A stretch of DNA of 20,752 nt. It comes from an uncultured Bacilli bacterium. GTDB lineage: Bacteria > Bacillota_I > Bacilli_A > RF39 > UBA660. Below, piece by piece: positions 7,780 through 15,931 of the stretch. A program made the position numbers and the translations under genes. The stretch is taken from NCBI GenBank assembly GCA_934085635.1, contig CAKOHL010000009.1, forward strand, positions 1 to 20,752, given 5' to 3'. The notes under the pieces are model-generated. The model was given only the letters and a program-made list of their open reading frames with translations. It did not search any database and was not told the DNA's origin. Positions within the stretch are counted from its first letter, which is position 1, and each line of letters opens with the position of its first letter.

Positions 7780-7978
7780 TTTTGTTGAAGAAGAGTAGTA
7801 ATAAATGAAAATACTTTTAAGAGAGTTAGTGGTTGGTGTAAACTAATAAGTAGAATTTATGAACTTGCTTACTGAGAAACTTCGCTTGTAAGCGTTATAA
7901 CTAAGAGAAGCATAATTAACTTTATGAATTAAGGTGGTACCGCTCATATGAGTCCTTAAGTCATAGAGTTTTATTTTT
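7780..7978 (+). promoter_or_regulatory. T-box leader, leucine type (specifier CTT)
   Basis: A tRNA-sensing transcription attenuator. Stem I carries the distal-loop consensus (AGAGAG then GGTTGGTGTAAAC, within 7819-7846) and GAA-CTT-G with the Leu specifier CTT at 7864-7866. A small stem III is visible (CGCTT 7883-7887 with AAGCG 7890-7894). The T-box AAGGTGGTACCGC (7931-7943) contains TGGT (7935-7938), which should pair with the uncharged tRNA 3' end; the variable T7938 fits a discriminator A, as in tRNA-Leu at 20325-20410. Uncharged tRNA-Leu would stabilise the antiterminator and switch on the two downstream genes when leucine charging is low. The 5' boundary is approximate. Confidence 0.93.
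7919..7978 (+). terminator. T-box regulatory terminator
   Basis: A 16-position stem pairs 7919-7934 with 7954-7969 (one mismatch), enclosing the TGGTACC part of the T-box and followed by a T-rich tract (7969-7978). It is mutually exclusive with the antiterminator. The ribosome site of the next gene begins right after the T-rich tract. Confidence 0.88.
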
Positions 7979-7990
7979 GGAGGAATATTT

Positions 7991-8356
7991 ATGAATGATG
8001 TTTTAATTAACTTAATTTACTTTTTAGCTTCATACCTGATAATTTTCCTTATTTATGTATTTGTTATTAACAGAAAGAAAAAAACTTATACTGATGCTGG
8101 AAAACAAATGGAGACTAATTATTTAGTTAGTAAATTTAACTTAGATAGAAGAAAGACTAAATATACAACTATTAAATGGTGTATTAATATTATTAATCCT
8201 TTTATTATTTCATTTACTTTTGTAACTGTTAGTAATATTAAATCTTATAGTTTAGTTATATTAGTTGCTTTTGTTATTATGGTAGTCCTGGTATATTCAC
8301 TTTATGAAATAGTGGGAAGAATTTTAAAGAAGAAGGAGAGTGTTAAAAATGTATAA
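7991..8356 (+). CDS. Small membrane protein under T-box control, unknown function
   Basis: A 121-residue protein with a hydrophobic N-terminal helix (about 6-27, LIYFLASYLIIFLIYVFVI) followed by a basic stretch (NRKKKTYTDAGKQ). Two more hydrophobic helices follow (about 65-83 and 87-110), and a Lys-rich tail, so probably three membrane spans. I do not recognise the family. GGAGGA (7979-7984) lies 6 nt before the ATG. It is the first gene after the leucine T-box and overlaps leuS by 8 nt, so both are induced by uncharged tRNA-Leu and probably translationally coupled. A role linked to leucine supply or stress is inference from position alone; it is too small for a standard amino-acid permease. 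Confidence 0.85.
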   Translation: MNDVLINLIYFLASYLIIFLIYVFVINRKKKTYTDAGKQMETNYLVSKFNLDRRKTKYTTIKWCINIINPFIISFTFVTVSNIKSYSLVILVAFVIMVVLVYSLYEIVGRILKKKESVKNV

Positions 8357-10760
8357 TTTTGAAGAAGTAGAAAAAAAGTGGCAAGAGTATTGGATTAAAA
8401 ATCATACTTTTGAAGTTAAGAATGAAGGGGGAAAACCTTATTACATTTTGGTAGAGTTTCCTTATCCAAGTGGTAGTGGACTTCACGTAGGACACGTAAG
8501 AAGTTATACTGCTCACGATGCAATGGCTAGAATGAAAAGAATGCAAGGATATAATGTGTTATTTCCAATGGGATTTGATGCATTTGGAGCACCAGCAGAA
8601 GAATACGCAATTAAAACACACACACATCCTAAAGATGTTACTAAAGAGTGTATAGATCATTTTAGAAATCAAATGAAGAGAATGGGATTCGGGTTTGACT
8701 GGACTAGAGAATTCGCAACTACTGATCCTGAATATTATAAATGGACTCAGTGGCAATTCTTACAGTTTTTTAAACACGGTATGGCATATAAGGATACTAT
8801 TCCTGTTAACTGGTGTCCTAAATGTAAAAGTGTTCTTTCTAATGAGGATGCAGCTGGTGGAGTCTGTGAAAGATGTGGTACAGAGGTTGTTCAAAAAGAG
8901 AAAAGTCAATGGATGCTAAGAATGAGTTCATATGCTGAAGATTTACTTGATGGACTTAAAGATACTCGTTTTGCAGAAAAAGTTAAATTGGGTCAAATTA
9001 ACTGGATAGGTAAATCAAGTGGAGTAGAACTTGATGTTAATATAGTGGGTGGAGGTAAGTTTAGTGTTTTCACAACTTGTATCGAAACTATTTATGGTAT
9101 CACTTTCTTTGTAATCGCACCTGACGGTAAATTAATAAAAGAATTAATGCCTAGAATTGAAAACAAAGAAGAAGTACAAAAATACATAAACGAAACTGCA
9201 AAAAAATCAGACATGGATAGAACAGAACTTAATAAAGGGAAAACAGGTGTAGAATTAAAAGGATTAAAAGCAATTAATCCAGTTAACGGAAAAGAAGTAC
9301 CAGTTTATTTAGGAGACTTTGTTCTTGGTTCCTATGGAACAGGCGCTGTAATGGCAGTTCCTAGTCACGACCAAAGAGACTTTGAATATGCAAAAGTCCA
9401 TAATATTCCAATGATTCAAGTCATTGATGGAAAAGATACTACTAATGAAGCTTTTGAAAAACAAGATTATTTAGGTAAAGGATGTAAACTTATTAATTCT
9501 GAAGAATTTACTGGACTTACTGTTGAAGAAGCTAAAGAAGCAATTACTAAATCTTTAATGGATAAAGGTATTGGTAGAAAAGTAAATAATTATAAAATGA
9601 GAGATTGGATTTTCAGTAGACAAAGATTCTGGGGAGAACCAATTCCAATGATTAACTGTCCAAATTGTGGATGGGTTCCAATGAACGAAGAAGATTTACC
9701 TCTTGTACTTCCTGATGTAGCTGAATATGAACCTACTGATAATGGAGAAAGTCCTCTTGCTAAAATAACTGACTGGGTTAATACTAAATGTCCTAAATGT
9801 GGTTGTGATGCTAAGAGAGAAACTGACACTATGCCTCAATGGGCTGGAAGTTCTTGGTATTTCTTAAGATTTATGGATGCTCACAACCCTAATGAATTTG
9901 CTAGTATGGATGCTATGAAATATTGGAATAAAGTTAATTGGTATAATGGTGGAATGGAACATACTGCTAGACATTTATTGTATGCTAGATTCTGGGTTCA
10001 AATGCTTTATAATTTTGGACTTGTTCCCAATAAGGAAATGATTGATGTAAGGGTTAGTCACGGTATGATTCTTGGAAGCAATAATGAAAAGATGAGTAAA
10101 AGCAAAGGAAATGTAATTAATCCTGATGACATCGTTAATGAAGTCGGAGCAGATGCTCTTAGAGTTTATGAAATGTTTATTGGAGATTATCAACAAGATG
10201 CAGTTTGGAATACAGATTCTTTAAGAGGATGTAAGAGATTTTTGGATAAAATTGTAAAAATGGGTGAAAAAGTAACTCCAGGAAATAATTATAATAAAGA
10301 AATTTTAATTAATAAAACAATTAAAAAAGTTACTGAAGACTTAGTAACACTTAAATTTAATACTGCAGTTTCTTCACTTATGATTTTAACTAATGAACTT
10401 GATAAACAAGAGAGAATAACTAGTGCCGAATACAGAATGCTTTTAACTTTGCTTAATCCAGTAGCGCCTCATATTACTGAAGAATTAAATGAAAAATATA
10501 ATTTAGGTAAACCAATATGTGAAAGCAAATGGCCAAAATATGATGAAAATAAAATTACTGATAAAATTTCTAAAATAGCAGTGCAAGTTAATGGTAAATT
10601 AAGAAGTACTATGGAAGTTCCAGTTAATACTGATAAAGATGAATTATTAAGATTAAGTAAAGAACTTGATAATGTTAAAAAATACTTAGAGAATGCTACA
10701 ATAATAAAAGAAATTGTAGTACCAAATAAAATAGTTAATATAGTAGTAAAACAGAGCTAA
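8349..10760 (+). CDS. leuS: Leucyl-tRNA synthetase
   Basis: Class Ia synthetase of 803 residues that charges tRNA-Leu with leucine in the cytoplasm. Signature HVGH (46-49, in PSGSGLHVGH) and KMSKS (581-585) form the ATP site. Zinc-binding Cys pairs are at 156/159 and 173/176, with another CPNC/CPKC set further on. The CP1 editing domain is present: D341 in HDQRDFEYA is the conserved editing Asp, but the Thr-rich peptide reads TTCIETIYG (242-250) rather than the usual TTRPDT, keeping T247. Start: ATG 8349, 9 nt after AAGGAGA; a GTG at 8340 overlaps that ribosome site and is rejected. Length is normal for the bacterial enzyme. Its expression is governed by the upstream T-box. Confidence 0.97.
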   Translation: MYNFEEVEKKWQEYWIKNHTFEVKNEGGKPYYILVEFPYPSGSGLHVGHVRSYTAHDAMARMKRMQGYNVLFPMGFDAFGAPAEEYAIKTHTHPKDVTKECIDHFRNQMKRMGFGFDWTREFATTDPEYYKWTQWQFLQFFKHGMAYKDTIPVNWCPKCKSVLSNEDAAGGVCERCGTEVVQKEKSQWMLRMSSYAEDLLDGLKDTRFAEKVKLGQINWIGKSSGVELDVNIVGGGKFSVFTTCIETIYGITFFVIAPDGKLIKELMPRIENKEEVQKYINETAKKSDMDRTELNKGKTGVELKGLKAINPVNGKEVPVYLGDFVLGSYGTGAVMAVPSHDQRDFEYAKVHNIPMIQVIDGKDTTNEAFEKQDYLGKGCKLINSEEFTGLTVEEAKEAITKSLMDKGIGRKVNNYKMRDWIFSRQRFWGEPIPMINCPNCGWVPMNEEDLPLVLPDVAEYEPTDNGESPLAKITDWVNTKCPKCGCDAKRETDTMPQWAGSSWYFLRFMDAHNPNEFASMDAMKYWNKVNWYNGGMEHTARHLLYARFWVQMLYNFGLVPNKEMIDVRVSHGMILGSNNEKMSKSKGNVINPDDIVNEVGADALRVYEMFIGDYQQDAVWNTDSLRGCKRFLDKIVKMGEKVTPGNNYNKEILINKTIKKVTEDLVTLKFNTAVSSLMILTNELDKQERITSAEYRMLLTLLNPVAPHITEELNEKYNLGKPICESKWPKYDENKITDKISKIAVQVNGKLRSTMEVPVNTDKDELLRLSKELDNVKKYLENATIIKEIVVPNKIVNIVVKQS

Positions 10761-10790
10761 GATTTATTTCTTAACTCTGTTTTTATTTTG
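10751..10790 (+). terminator. Intrinsic terminator of leuS
   Basis: ACAGAGCTAAGA (10751-10762) pairs with TCTTAACTCTGT (10769-10780) with one mismatch, loop TTTATT, then a T-rich tail. The leuS stop codon (10758-10760) lies inside the 5' arm. Confidence 0.9.
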
Positions 10791-10817
10791 CATTTTTGTA
10801 TACACAAACAAAAATGC

Positions 10818-10846
10818 TAGACTTTATTTGTTATATAAAGTATAAT
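10818..10846 (+). promoter_or_regulatory. Promoter of the SNF2 helicase gene
   Basis: TAGACT (10818-10823), a 17-bp spacer and a perfect TATAAT (10841-10846), followed by AAGGAGG (10859-10865) 9 nt before the start codon. Confidence 0.75.
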
Positions 10847-10874
10847 GAAGAGAGATACAAGGAGGCTTTAGGTT

Positions 10875-13800
10875 ATGGATGAGAAAAAGAATCAGGATTT
10901 ATATTATGCCTTTAGGGACTGGCTTTTAGATAATTTTGAGAGAAGTGATATTATCAGGGCTGAGTATATGCACTTTAGTGATTTGGAGCTAGTTAAAGTA
11001 GAAGAAGTTCACGGACAAGAAGAGTATATTGATTACTATTTTAATATGCGTGAATATTATAGTTATTATAACCAAACTATTAGAAGAATAAAAAATGGTA
11101 GTGTTGTCAGTGTTTCTTGTTCTTGTGAAAAATTTAAGTCTACTCATTCTTGTATACATATAATTGGATGTTTTAAAAATTATGCCTATGATTTACTATA
11201 TTCAAAACCAGATTTAAAAGAGCTATCTGAAAAATTAATTGATACATTTGCTGAGATGAATAAACCAGTTATTAAAAAAGAAGTATTTTTAGAAGTAGAA
11301 TTAGAAGATGCTGTTAATACTTATCACTATTATAAAGGTAAAGCATATTCGATAAGGGTAAAAGTTGGAATTGATAAAATGTATTCATATAATCATAAAC
11401 AAACTTCATTTATTAATTATATTAAAGGTGGAGATGTTAGTGAGTTTTCATTTGGTAAAGATTTTACTTTTGATTTTACACATAATTATTTTAATGATAC
11501 TAATCTAAAGGTTTTTAAATACATAAATAAATTTATTCCAGATTTAAAAGAAGGAGAAATTGGTGAAGAAAGACTTGTAGATCTTTTAGATTTATTCAAA
11601 GACTTAAAATTTAGTTTTAAATTTAATGATAAAAATATTAAATGTATTAAAGAAGGTTTTCCTCTTAGTAATAATATAAATAAACTTGATGATGATAACT
11701 ATAAATTAGAGTTTGATATTAAAGACTTAACTTTAATAGGAAATAATTATGTTTATTATGATAATGATATTTATTCAGTTAGTAATAAAGAAATGAATTT
11801 AATAAGTGTTTTAGTTGGTACTGAGGTTAAAGAATTAATAGTACCTAAAACTAAACTAAAAGATTTCTCTTATGGTATTTTACCTATTATTAAAAAGAAT
11901 ACTAAAGTAGAAGATGATATTAAAAATGAAATAGCTATTGTTAATGAACCAGATGTTAGTTTGTATTTTGATTTAAATAAGAATAATGTAGTACTTAATA
12001 TTAAACTTAAATATAATGAAGAAATTGATTATTTTGATAATAAAAGTAGTGTTTTAAGAGATGTTAATTTTGAGAGTGAGTTAGTTAACAAGATTAGTTC
12101 ATATGGATTTATTATTGATAAGAATAAGTTTATTATTAATGATTTAGAACTTATGGTTAATTTAGTAGAGAATGGATTAAATGAATTAAGTAATCTTTAT
12201 AATGTTTATACTACAGAGAATTTTAAGAAACTTAACATTAAGAATAAACTTTCTATGTCTAGTACATTTTCTATTGGTAAAGATAATATTCTTACTTATA
12301 ATTTTAATTTAGATGGTGTTGATAGTGATGAACTTGTTAACATTTTTAAAAGTATTAAAGATAAGAAGAAATATTATAAGTTAAAGAATAATAGTATTAT
12401 AGATTTAGAAGATGAGAATCTTAATGAAATGCTTAATATGACTGAGGAACTTGATTTTAGTGATGATGAGATTATTAATGGTAAAGGAGAAATTTTAAAA
12501 TATAGAGCTATTTATTTAGATAGTATTGATAATAATGTTGTTAAGAAAGATGGACTTTTTAATAGTTTTATAGAGAATTTTTATGAAAATAAAAATGGCA
12601 ATATTAGCTTAACTAGTGAAGATAAAGAAGTACTTAGGGATTATCAAATTACTGCTGTTAAATGGCTTTATAATTTGGATAAAACTGGATTTGGTGGAGT
12701 TCTTGCTGATGAAATGGGTCTTGGAAAAACTATTGAACTTATTTATTATATTAAAGAAGTTTTAAAAACAGATATTGATGCTAACTTTTTGATAATCGTT
12801 CCAACATCTCTTCTTTATAACTGGAAATATGAATTTAATAAATTTGCTCCTTCTATAAAAGTTAAGGTTATTAATGGTCTTAAGTCCAAGAGAAGTGACT
12901 TACTTATGAATGGTAACTTTGATGTTTATATTACTACCTATGGTCTTTTAAGAGAAGATGAAGAGATTTACAAGAATCTTAAATTTCACGCGGTTATTCT
13001 TGATGAAGCACAAAGTATTAAAAATCCAATCGCAGGTATTACTAAAGCTTGTAAAAATATTAAAGCAGATGTTAAATTTGCGCTTACGGGAACACCTATT
13101 GAAAATAGTTTAATTGAACTTTGGAGTATATTTGACTTTATTATGCCTGGATATTTATCTAAATTTGATAAGTTTAATAGAAAGTATAAAGTCAGGGAGT
13201 TTGATGAAGATACTAATATGCTTTTAAGTAATTTATCTAAACAAATTAAACCATTTATTTTAAGAAGAAGAAAGAAAGATGTTATTAAAGAACTTCCTAG
13301 TAAGATAGAAAATAATATTTTTATAGATCTTTCTGATGAACAAAAGAAACTTTATGTTTCAGAACTTAATAAGGTTAAGGAAGAAATTGAAAAAGCTATA
13401 GAAGATGGTGGTATGTCTAAGGTTAGATTTATTTTGTTACCACTTCTTACTAAATTAAGACAGATATGTATAGATCCTAAGATAGTTTATGATGACTACA
13501 AAGGTGGTTCTAATAAGGTTGATAGATTTATGAGTATTGTTGAAGAAGTTACTAATAATGGTCATAAAGTACTTGTATTTACCTCTTTTAGAAGTGCTCT
13601 TAATGTAGTGAAGGAAAAACTCGAGGAAATAGGTATTTGTAGTTATGTTATAGATGGCTCAGTTAGTAGTAAAGAAAGAATAGAAAGAGTTAATGATTTT
13701 AACCAAAATGATGATGTTAAGGTATTTTTAATAATGCTTAAGAGTGGTGGTGTAGGTCTTAACTTAACTGGCGCTGATATTGTTATTCACTTAGATTTAT

Positions 13801-14042
13801 GGTGGAATCCACAAGCTGAGAATCAAGCTACTGACCGTGCTCATAGAATTGGGCAGAAGAATACTGTTGAAGTTATCAGACTTGTTAGTAAAGGTACTAT
13901 TGAAGAAAAGGTGCTTGAACTTCAAGAAAAGAAAAAAGAACTTAGTAACAGAATTATTGATAGTAGTGACTTAGATAAAAATGTATTATCTGAATTAACT
14001 GAAAATGATATTAAGAATTTACTTGCTTATGAAAATAGGTAA
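10875..14042 (+). CDS. SNF2-family helicase with SWIM zinc finger
   Basis: A 1055-residue protein. An N-terminal SWIM zinc finger has C82, C84, C93 and H95 (CSCEKFKSTHSCIH). Residues ~150-570 match in position and length the bacterial SNF2-associated region. The helicase core follows: DEMGLGKT (612-619, Walker A), LDEAQSIKN (DEAQ 710-713), LTGTPIENS, LRRRKKDV and QATDRAHRIGQ (984-994, motif VI). Such proteins use ATP to move along or remodel DNA-protein complexes; the SWIM finger suggests DNA or protein binding. Bacterial members are common in Bacillota and their exact job is unsettled. It is monocistronic, with its own promoter and a terminator overlapping its last codons. No restriction or defence partner genes are adjacent, so I do not assign it to a defence system. 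Confidence 0.93.
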   Translation: MDEKKNQDLYYAFRDWLLDNFERSDIIRAEYMHFSDLELVKVEEVHGQEEYIDYYFNMREYYSYYNQTIRRIKNGSVVSVSCSCEKFKSTHSCIHIIGCFKNYAYDLLYSKPDLKELSEKLIDTFAEMNKPVIKKEVFLEVELEDAVNTYHYYKGKAYSIRVKVGIDKMYSYNHKQTSFINYIKGGDVSEFSFGKDFTFDFTHNYFNDTNLKVFKYINKFIPDLKEGEIGEERLVDLLDLFKDLKFSFKFNDKNIKCIKEGFPLSNNINKLDDDNYKLEFDIKDLTLIGNNYVYYDNDIYSVSNKEMNLISVLVGTEVKELIVPKTKLKDFSYGILPIIKKNTKVEDDIKNEIAIVNEPDVSLYFDLNKNNVVLNIKLKYNEEIDYFDNKSSVLRDVNFESELVNKISSYGFIIDKNKFIINDLELMVNLVENGLNELSNLYNVYTTENFKKLNIKNKLSMSSTFSIGKDNILTYNFNLDGVDSDELVNIFKSIKDKKKYYKLKNNSIIDLEDENLNEMLNMTEELDFSDDEIINGKGEILKYRAIYLDSIDNNVVKKDGLFNSFIENFYENKNGNISLTSEDKEVLRDYQITAVKWLYNLDKTGFGGVLADEMGLGKTIELIYYIKEVLKTDIDANFLIIVPTSLLYNWKYEFNKFAPSIKVKVINGLKSKRSDLLMNGNFDVYITTYGLLREDEEIYKNLKFHAVILDEAQSIKNPIAGITKACKNIKADVKFALTGTPIENSLIELWSIFDFIMPGYLSKFDKFNRKYKVREFDEDTNMLLSNLSKQIKPFILRRRKKDVIKELPSKIENNIFIDLSDEQKKLYVSELNKVKEEIEKAIEDGGMSKVRFILLPLLTKLRQICIDPKIVYDDYKGGSNKVDRFMSIVEEVTNNGHKVLVFTSFRSALNVVKEKLEEIGICSYVIDGSVSSKERIERVNDFNQNDDVKVFLIMLKSGGVGLNLTGADIVIHLDLWWNPQAENQATDRAHRIGQKNTVEVIRLVSKGTIEEKVLELQEKKKELSNRIIDSSDLDKNVLSELTENDIKNLLAYENR

Positions 14043-14049
14043 GTTTTTT
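14021..14049 (+). terminator. Intrinsic terminator overlapping the end of the SNF2 gene
   Basis: ACTTGCTTAT (14021-14030) pairs with ATAGGTAAGT (14035-14044), ten pairs including two G-U, loop GAAA, then T6 (14044-14049). The stop codon (14040-14042) is in the 3' arm. Confidence 0.75.
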
Positions 14050-14050
14050 C

Positions 14051-14079
14051 TTGACAAGCATATGTACTAGTATTAAAAT
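14051..14079 (+). promoter_or_regulatory. Strong promoter of the 14105 gene
   Basis: Consensus TTGACA (14051-14056), a 17-bp spacer and TAAAAT (14074-14079). It starts two bases after the preceding terminator T-run and occupies what would otherwise be an N-terminal extension of the next frame, which settles the start at 14105. Confidence 0.82.
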
Positions 14080-14104
14080 ATTTTTCACAAAGGGAGGAAA
14101 TGGT

Positions 14105-14662
14105 ATGAGTTTTATTATTATTTTTAGTATTAGTAGTATTATAGCTAGTTTTACAATGGAGTTTAAAAATGTATTTAAGTTTTACAAATCAGTTGGAGAG
14201 GCTGGATATAAGTTTAATGCTAGTAGATCTAAAGAAGTTTCTAAGATGTTAAATAGTGTCAAAAAATATAGTATATTTAAACTTTTTATACCTGGATATA
14301 ATGTTATATATGAGGCTATAAGAACAAAAGCATATACTGAATCAATAAACGTAATGCTTAGGCAACTAGAAGTTATGGGGGTAATTGAAGATATGACTCC
14401 GGATGAAATAGAGCGTTTTGAAGATAATCCTACTGGATCTGAACTACTAAAAATAAGTGTTGAATCAAGATTAATGTACGAAAAAGAACTTGCAGATATG
14501 AAAGCTAATTCTGAAAGAAATGAAGCAATTAGAAAGCTAGTTGAAAAGAAAAGAGAGCTTATTAATGCTTCTAATAAAGCTAAACTAGAAGAAATAAATG
14601 CTCCTGTTAAGGAAGAAGAAAAAGATGAAGAAGAAAGTTTTACATTAAATAAAAAAATGTAG
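14105..14662 (+). CDS. Small membrane-anchored protein with charged helical tail, unknown
   Basis: A 185-residue protein. Residues about 2-17 are hydrophobic (SFIIIFSISSIIASF), probably a membrane anchor, and a second moderately hydrophobic patch (IFKLFIPGYNVIYEAI) follows. The C-terminal third is rich in Glu and Lys (AIRKLVEKKRELINASNKAK, then an EEKDEEE tract) and likely helical or coiled-coil. I chose ATG 14105 because GGAGG (14093-14097) is 7 nt upstream and the upstream extension of the frame overlaps the promoter. No homologous family comes to mind. It has its own strong promoter, so it is probably well expressed. Confidence 0.8.
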   Translation: MSFIIIFSISSIIASFTMEFKNVFKFYKSVGEAGYKFNASRSKEVSKMLNSVKKYSIFKLFIPGYNVIYEAIRTKAYTESINVMLRQLEVMGVIEDMTPDEIERFEDNPTGSELLKISVESRLMYEKELADMKANSERNEAIRKLVEKKRELINASNKAKLEEINAPVKEEEKDEEESFTLNKKM

Positions 14663-14713
14663 AACTTTTTCTTTTGTTATGATAAAATTAATTTAGATAA
14701 AGAGGTTGGTAAA

Positions 14714-15379
14714 GTGAAAGTAAAAAGGATAAACGTTAAACGCGTTAGTATTGTTATGGTATTGGCAGTACTTATATTTGGATATGTAACTTTTAAAACG
14801 ACATATGTAATTTTAAATAATAACTTGTTTAAAAGTTGTAGTGCTTTAGATAATTATAAATATAAAAGTAAGATTAAAGTTGAGTATAAAGAGCCGGAAA
14901 ATAAAGTTCAATTTATGAATGTAAGTGTGAGAAATGACTTTGATACTTATACTAAATTTAATTTAGAAAATGGGGTAATTTATAATTTAAAAGAAGAAGG
15001 TAAATCTTTTGAAATAGAGGTAAGTAAAGATAAAGTTAAACTTATTTCTGATAATAAATTAATTAAGTATTTAAAAGAAAATAATATATCTAATTCTTTA
15101 GGACTACTTAATCATTTAGTATATTTAAGAGATAATAGAAGCAACTTTTTTACTCCTATATCTGTTATTAATACTAGAACTGAACTTTTAGAAACTATGA
15201 AAGATAATTTAAATTATAACTGGAAAGTTATAGGAGTTAATGATAATGCTTTATATTTAGAAATGGATGGAATTAGTATATTAGATGTTTATAAGAATGG
15301 TAAAGTATATGAATTTAGGTTTATTAATTTTGATACACTTTATGTAGATGAATTTATTAGTACAATTAATATAGATTAG
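14714..15379 (+). CDS. Membrane-anchored extracytoplasmic protein, unknown function
   Basis: A 221-residue protein with basic start (MKVKRINVKR), one hydrophobic segment (about 12-33) and an extracytoplasmic domain of alternating beta-prone, Lys/Asn-rich sequence. Start GTG 14714 is supported by AGAGG (14701-14705), 8 nt upstream. No conserved motif is recognised; the fold could be a small beta-rich domain like those of secreted substrate-binding or lipid-carrying proteins, but that is a guess. No convincing promoter was found directly upstream (TATGAT at 14678-14683 lacks a -35), so it may be co-transcribed with the 14105 gene. A terminator overlaps its stop codon. Confidence 0.78.
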   Translation: MKVKRINVKRVSIVMVLAVLIFGYVTFKTTYVILNNNLFKSCSALDNYKYKSKIKVEYKEPENKVQFMNVSVRNDFDTYTKFNLENGVIYNLKEEGKSFEIEVSKDKVKLISDNKLIKYLKENNISNSLGLLNHLVYLRDNRSNFFTPISVINTRTELLETMKDNLNYNWKVIGVNDNALYLEMDGISILDVYKNGKVYEFRFINFDTLYVDEFISTINID

Positions 15380-15407
15380 AAATGCTTTGTAGTGTTTCTT
15401 TTCTTTT
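15378..15407 (+). terminator. Intrinsic terminator overlapping a stop codon
   Basis: AGAAATGC (15378-15385) pairs with GTGTTTCT (15392-15399), eight pairs with two G-U, loop TTTGTA, then TTTTCTTTT. The stop codon of the 14714 gene (15377-15379) enters the stem. Confidence 0.65.
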
Positions 15408-15427
15408 GGATTTATTTATAGTATAAT
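15399..15427 (+). promoter_or_regulatory. Promoter giving an apparently leaderless mRNA
   Basis: A perfect TATAAT (15422-15427) ends 6 bases before the ATG at 15434. The usual start point about 7 nt after the -10 would fall on the ATG. At 17 bp the -35 position reads TTTTCT (weak). No ribosome site is present. Confidence 0.55.
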
Positions 15428-15433
15428 ATAAGT

Positions 15434-15901
15434 ATGAAAAAGATGTTATTAGTTATAGTTTTATCACTATTTTTATGTTCTTGTAAGAAAGTAGATGAAG
15501 AAGTAAAGAAAGCAAATCTTTATAAAGATTATGTTAATGAAGTATTAAATGTAAATGAAGAAGTTAAAAATGATAAACTTGATGTAAAGTTTGAAGTAAA
15601 TGAGTTATCAAATGATTATTTAAATTATGCTGTTTATGTTAATACTAATCACTTAGTTATGAAAGATGTAATTGCTATTCTTGTTCACGACAAGGAAAGT
15701 GAGAATTTATTTCCATCTATTGGAATATATGATGATAAAGTTTCTTTTGATAAAGATAGTGAGAAATTAGGTATTAAATTAAGTGGGTTTTTAGAAAATA
15801 ATAAAGAAGTTAATTTTAAATTTATGATTCAATATAATGATGAAGAGGGGAAATTAAATAAATATTATTATTTTTACAATTATCGTCAAAACTTGACATA
15901 A
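15434..15901 (+). CDS. Small lipoprotein, unknown function
   Basis: A 155-residue protein starting with a lipoprotein-type signal (MKKMLLVIVLSLFLCSCKK); Cys17 is the likely lipidated residue, although Cys at -2 is unusual. The mature part is Lys/Asp/Asn-rich without recognised motifs; residues ~45-150 read like a small beta sandwich (alternating VNYAVYVNTNH, DVIAILVHDKES). There is no Shine-Dalgarno sequence before the ATG and a perfect -10 sits directly upstream, so translation is probably from a leaderless mRNA. Its last codons contain the -35 box of the next promoter. Function unknown. Confidence 0.78.
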   Translation: MKKMLLVIVLSLFLCSCKKVDEEVKKANLYKDYVNEVLNVNEEVKNDKLDVKFEVNELSNDYLNYAVYVNTNHLVMKDVIAILVHDKESENLFPSIGIYDDKVSFDKDSEKLGIKLSGFLENNKEVNFKFMIQYNDEEGKLNKYYYFYNYRQNLT

Positions 15902-15920
15902 AATAGTTGTATATTATAAT
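15893..15920 (+). promoter_or_regulatory. Consensus promoter of the Cse60/flippase/ABC operon
   Basis: Perfect TTGACA (15893-15898) and perfect TATAAT (15915-15920) with a 16-bp spacer. The -35 box lies in the last codons of the upstream lipoprotein gene. Predicted transcription start is about 15926-15928, leaving only 4-6 nt before the ATG at 15932. Confidence 0.85.
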
Positions 15921-15931
15921 TGGTGAATTGT

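Noticed and set aside
10875..14042. SNF2 helicase as part of a phage-defence island
   Set aside because: SNF2 proteins occur in some defence systems, but the neighbours are leuS and small membrane proteins and no nuclease, methyltransferase or other known partner is present.
14051..14104. N-terminal extension of the 14105 gene
   Set aside because: It overlaps a consensus promoter (TTGACA-17-TAAAAT) and has no ribosome site, whereas ATG 14105 has GGAGG at proper distance.
15920..15931. TTG start four codons before the Cse60-like ATG
   Set aside because: The TTG overlaps the -10 box, so it would lie upstream of the transcript start.
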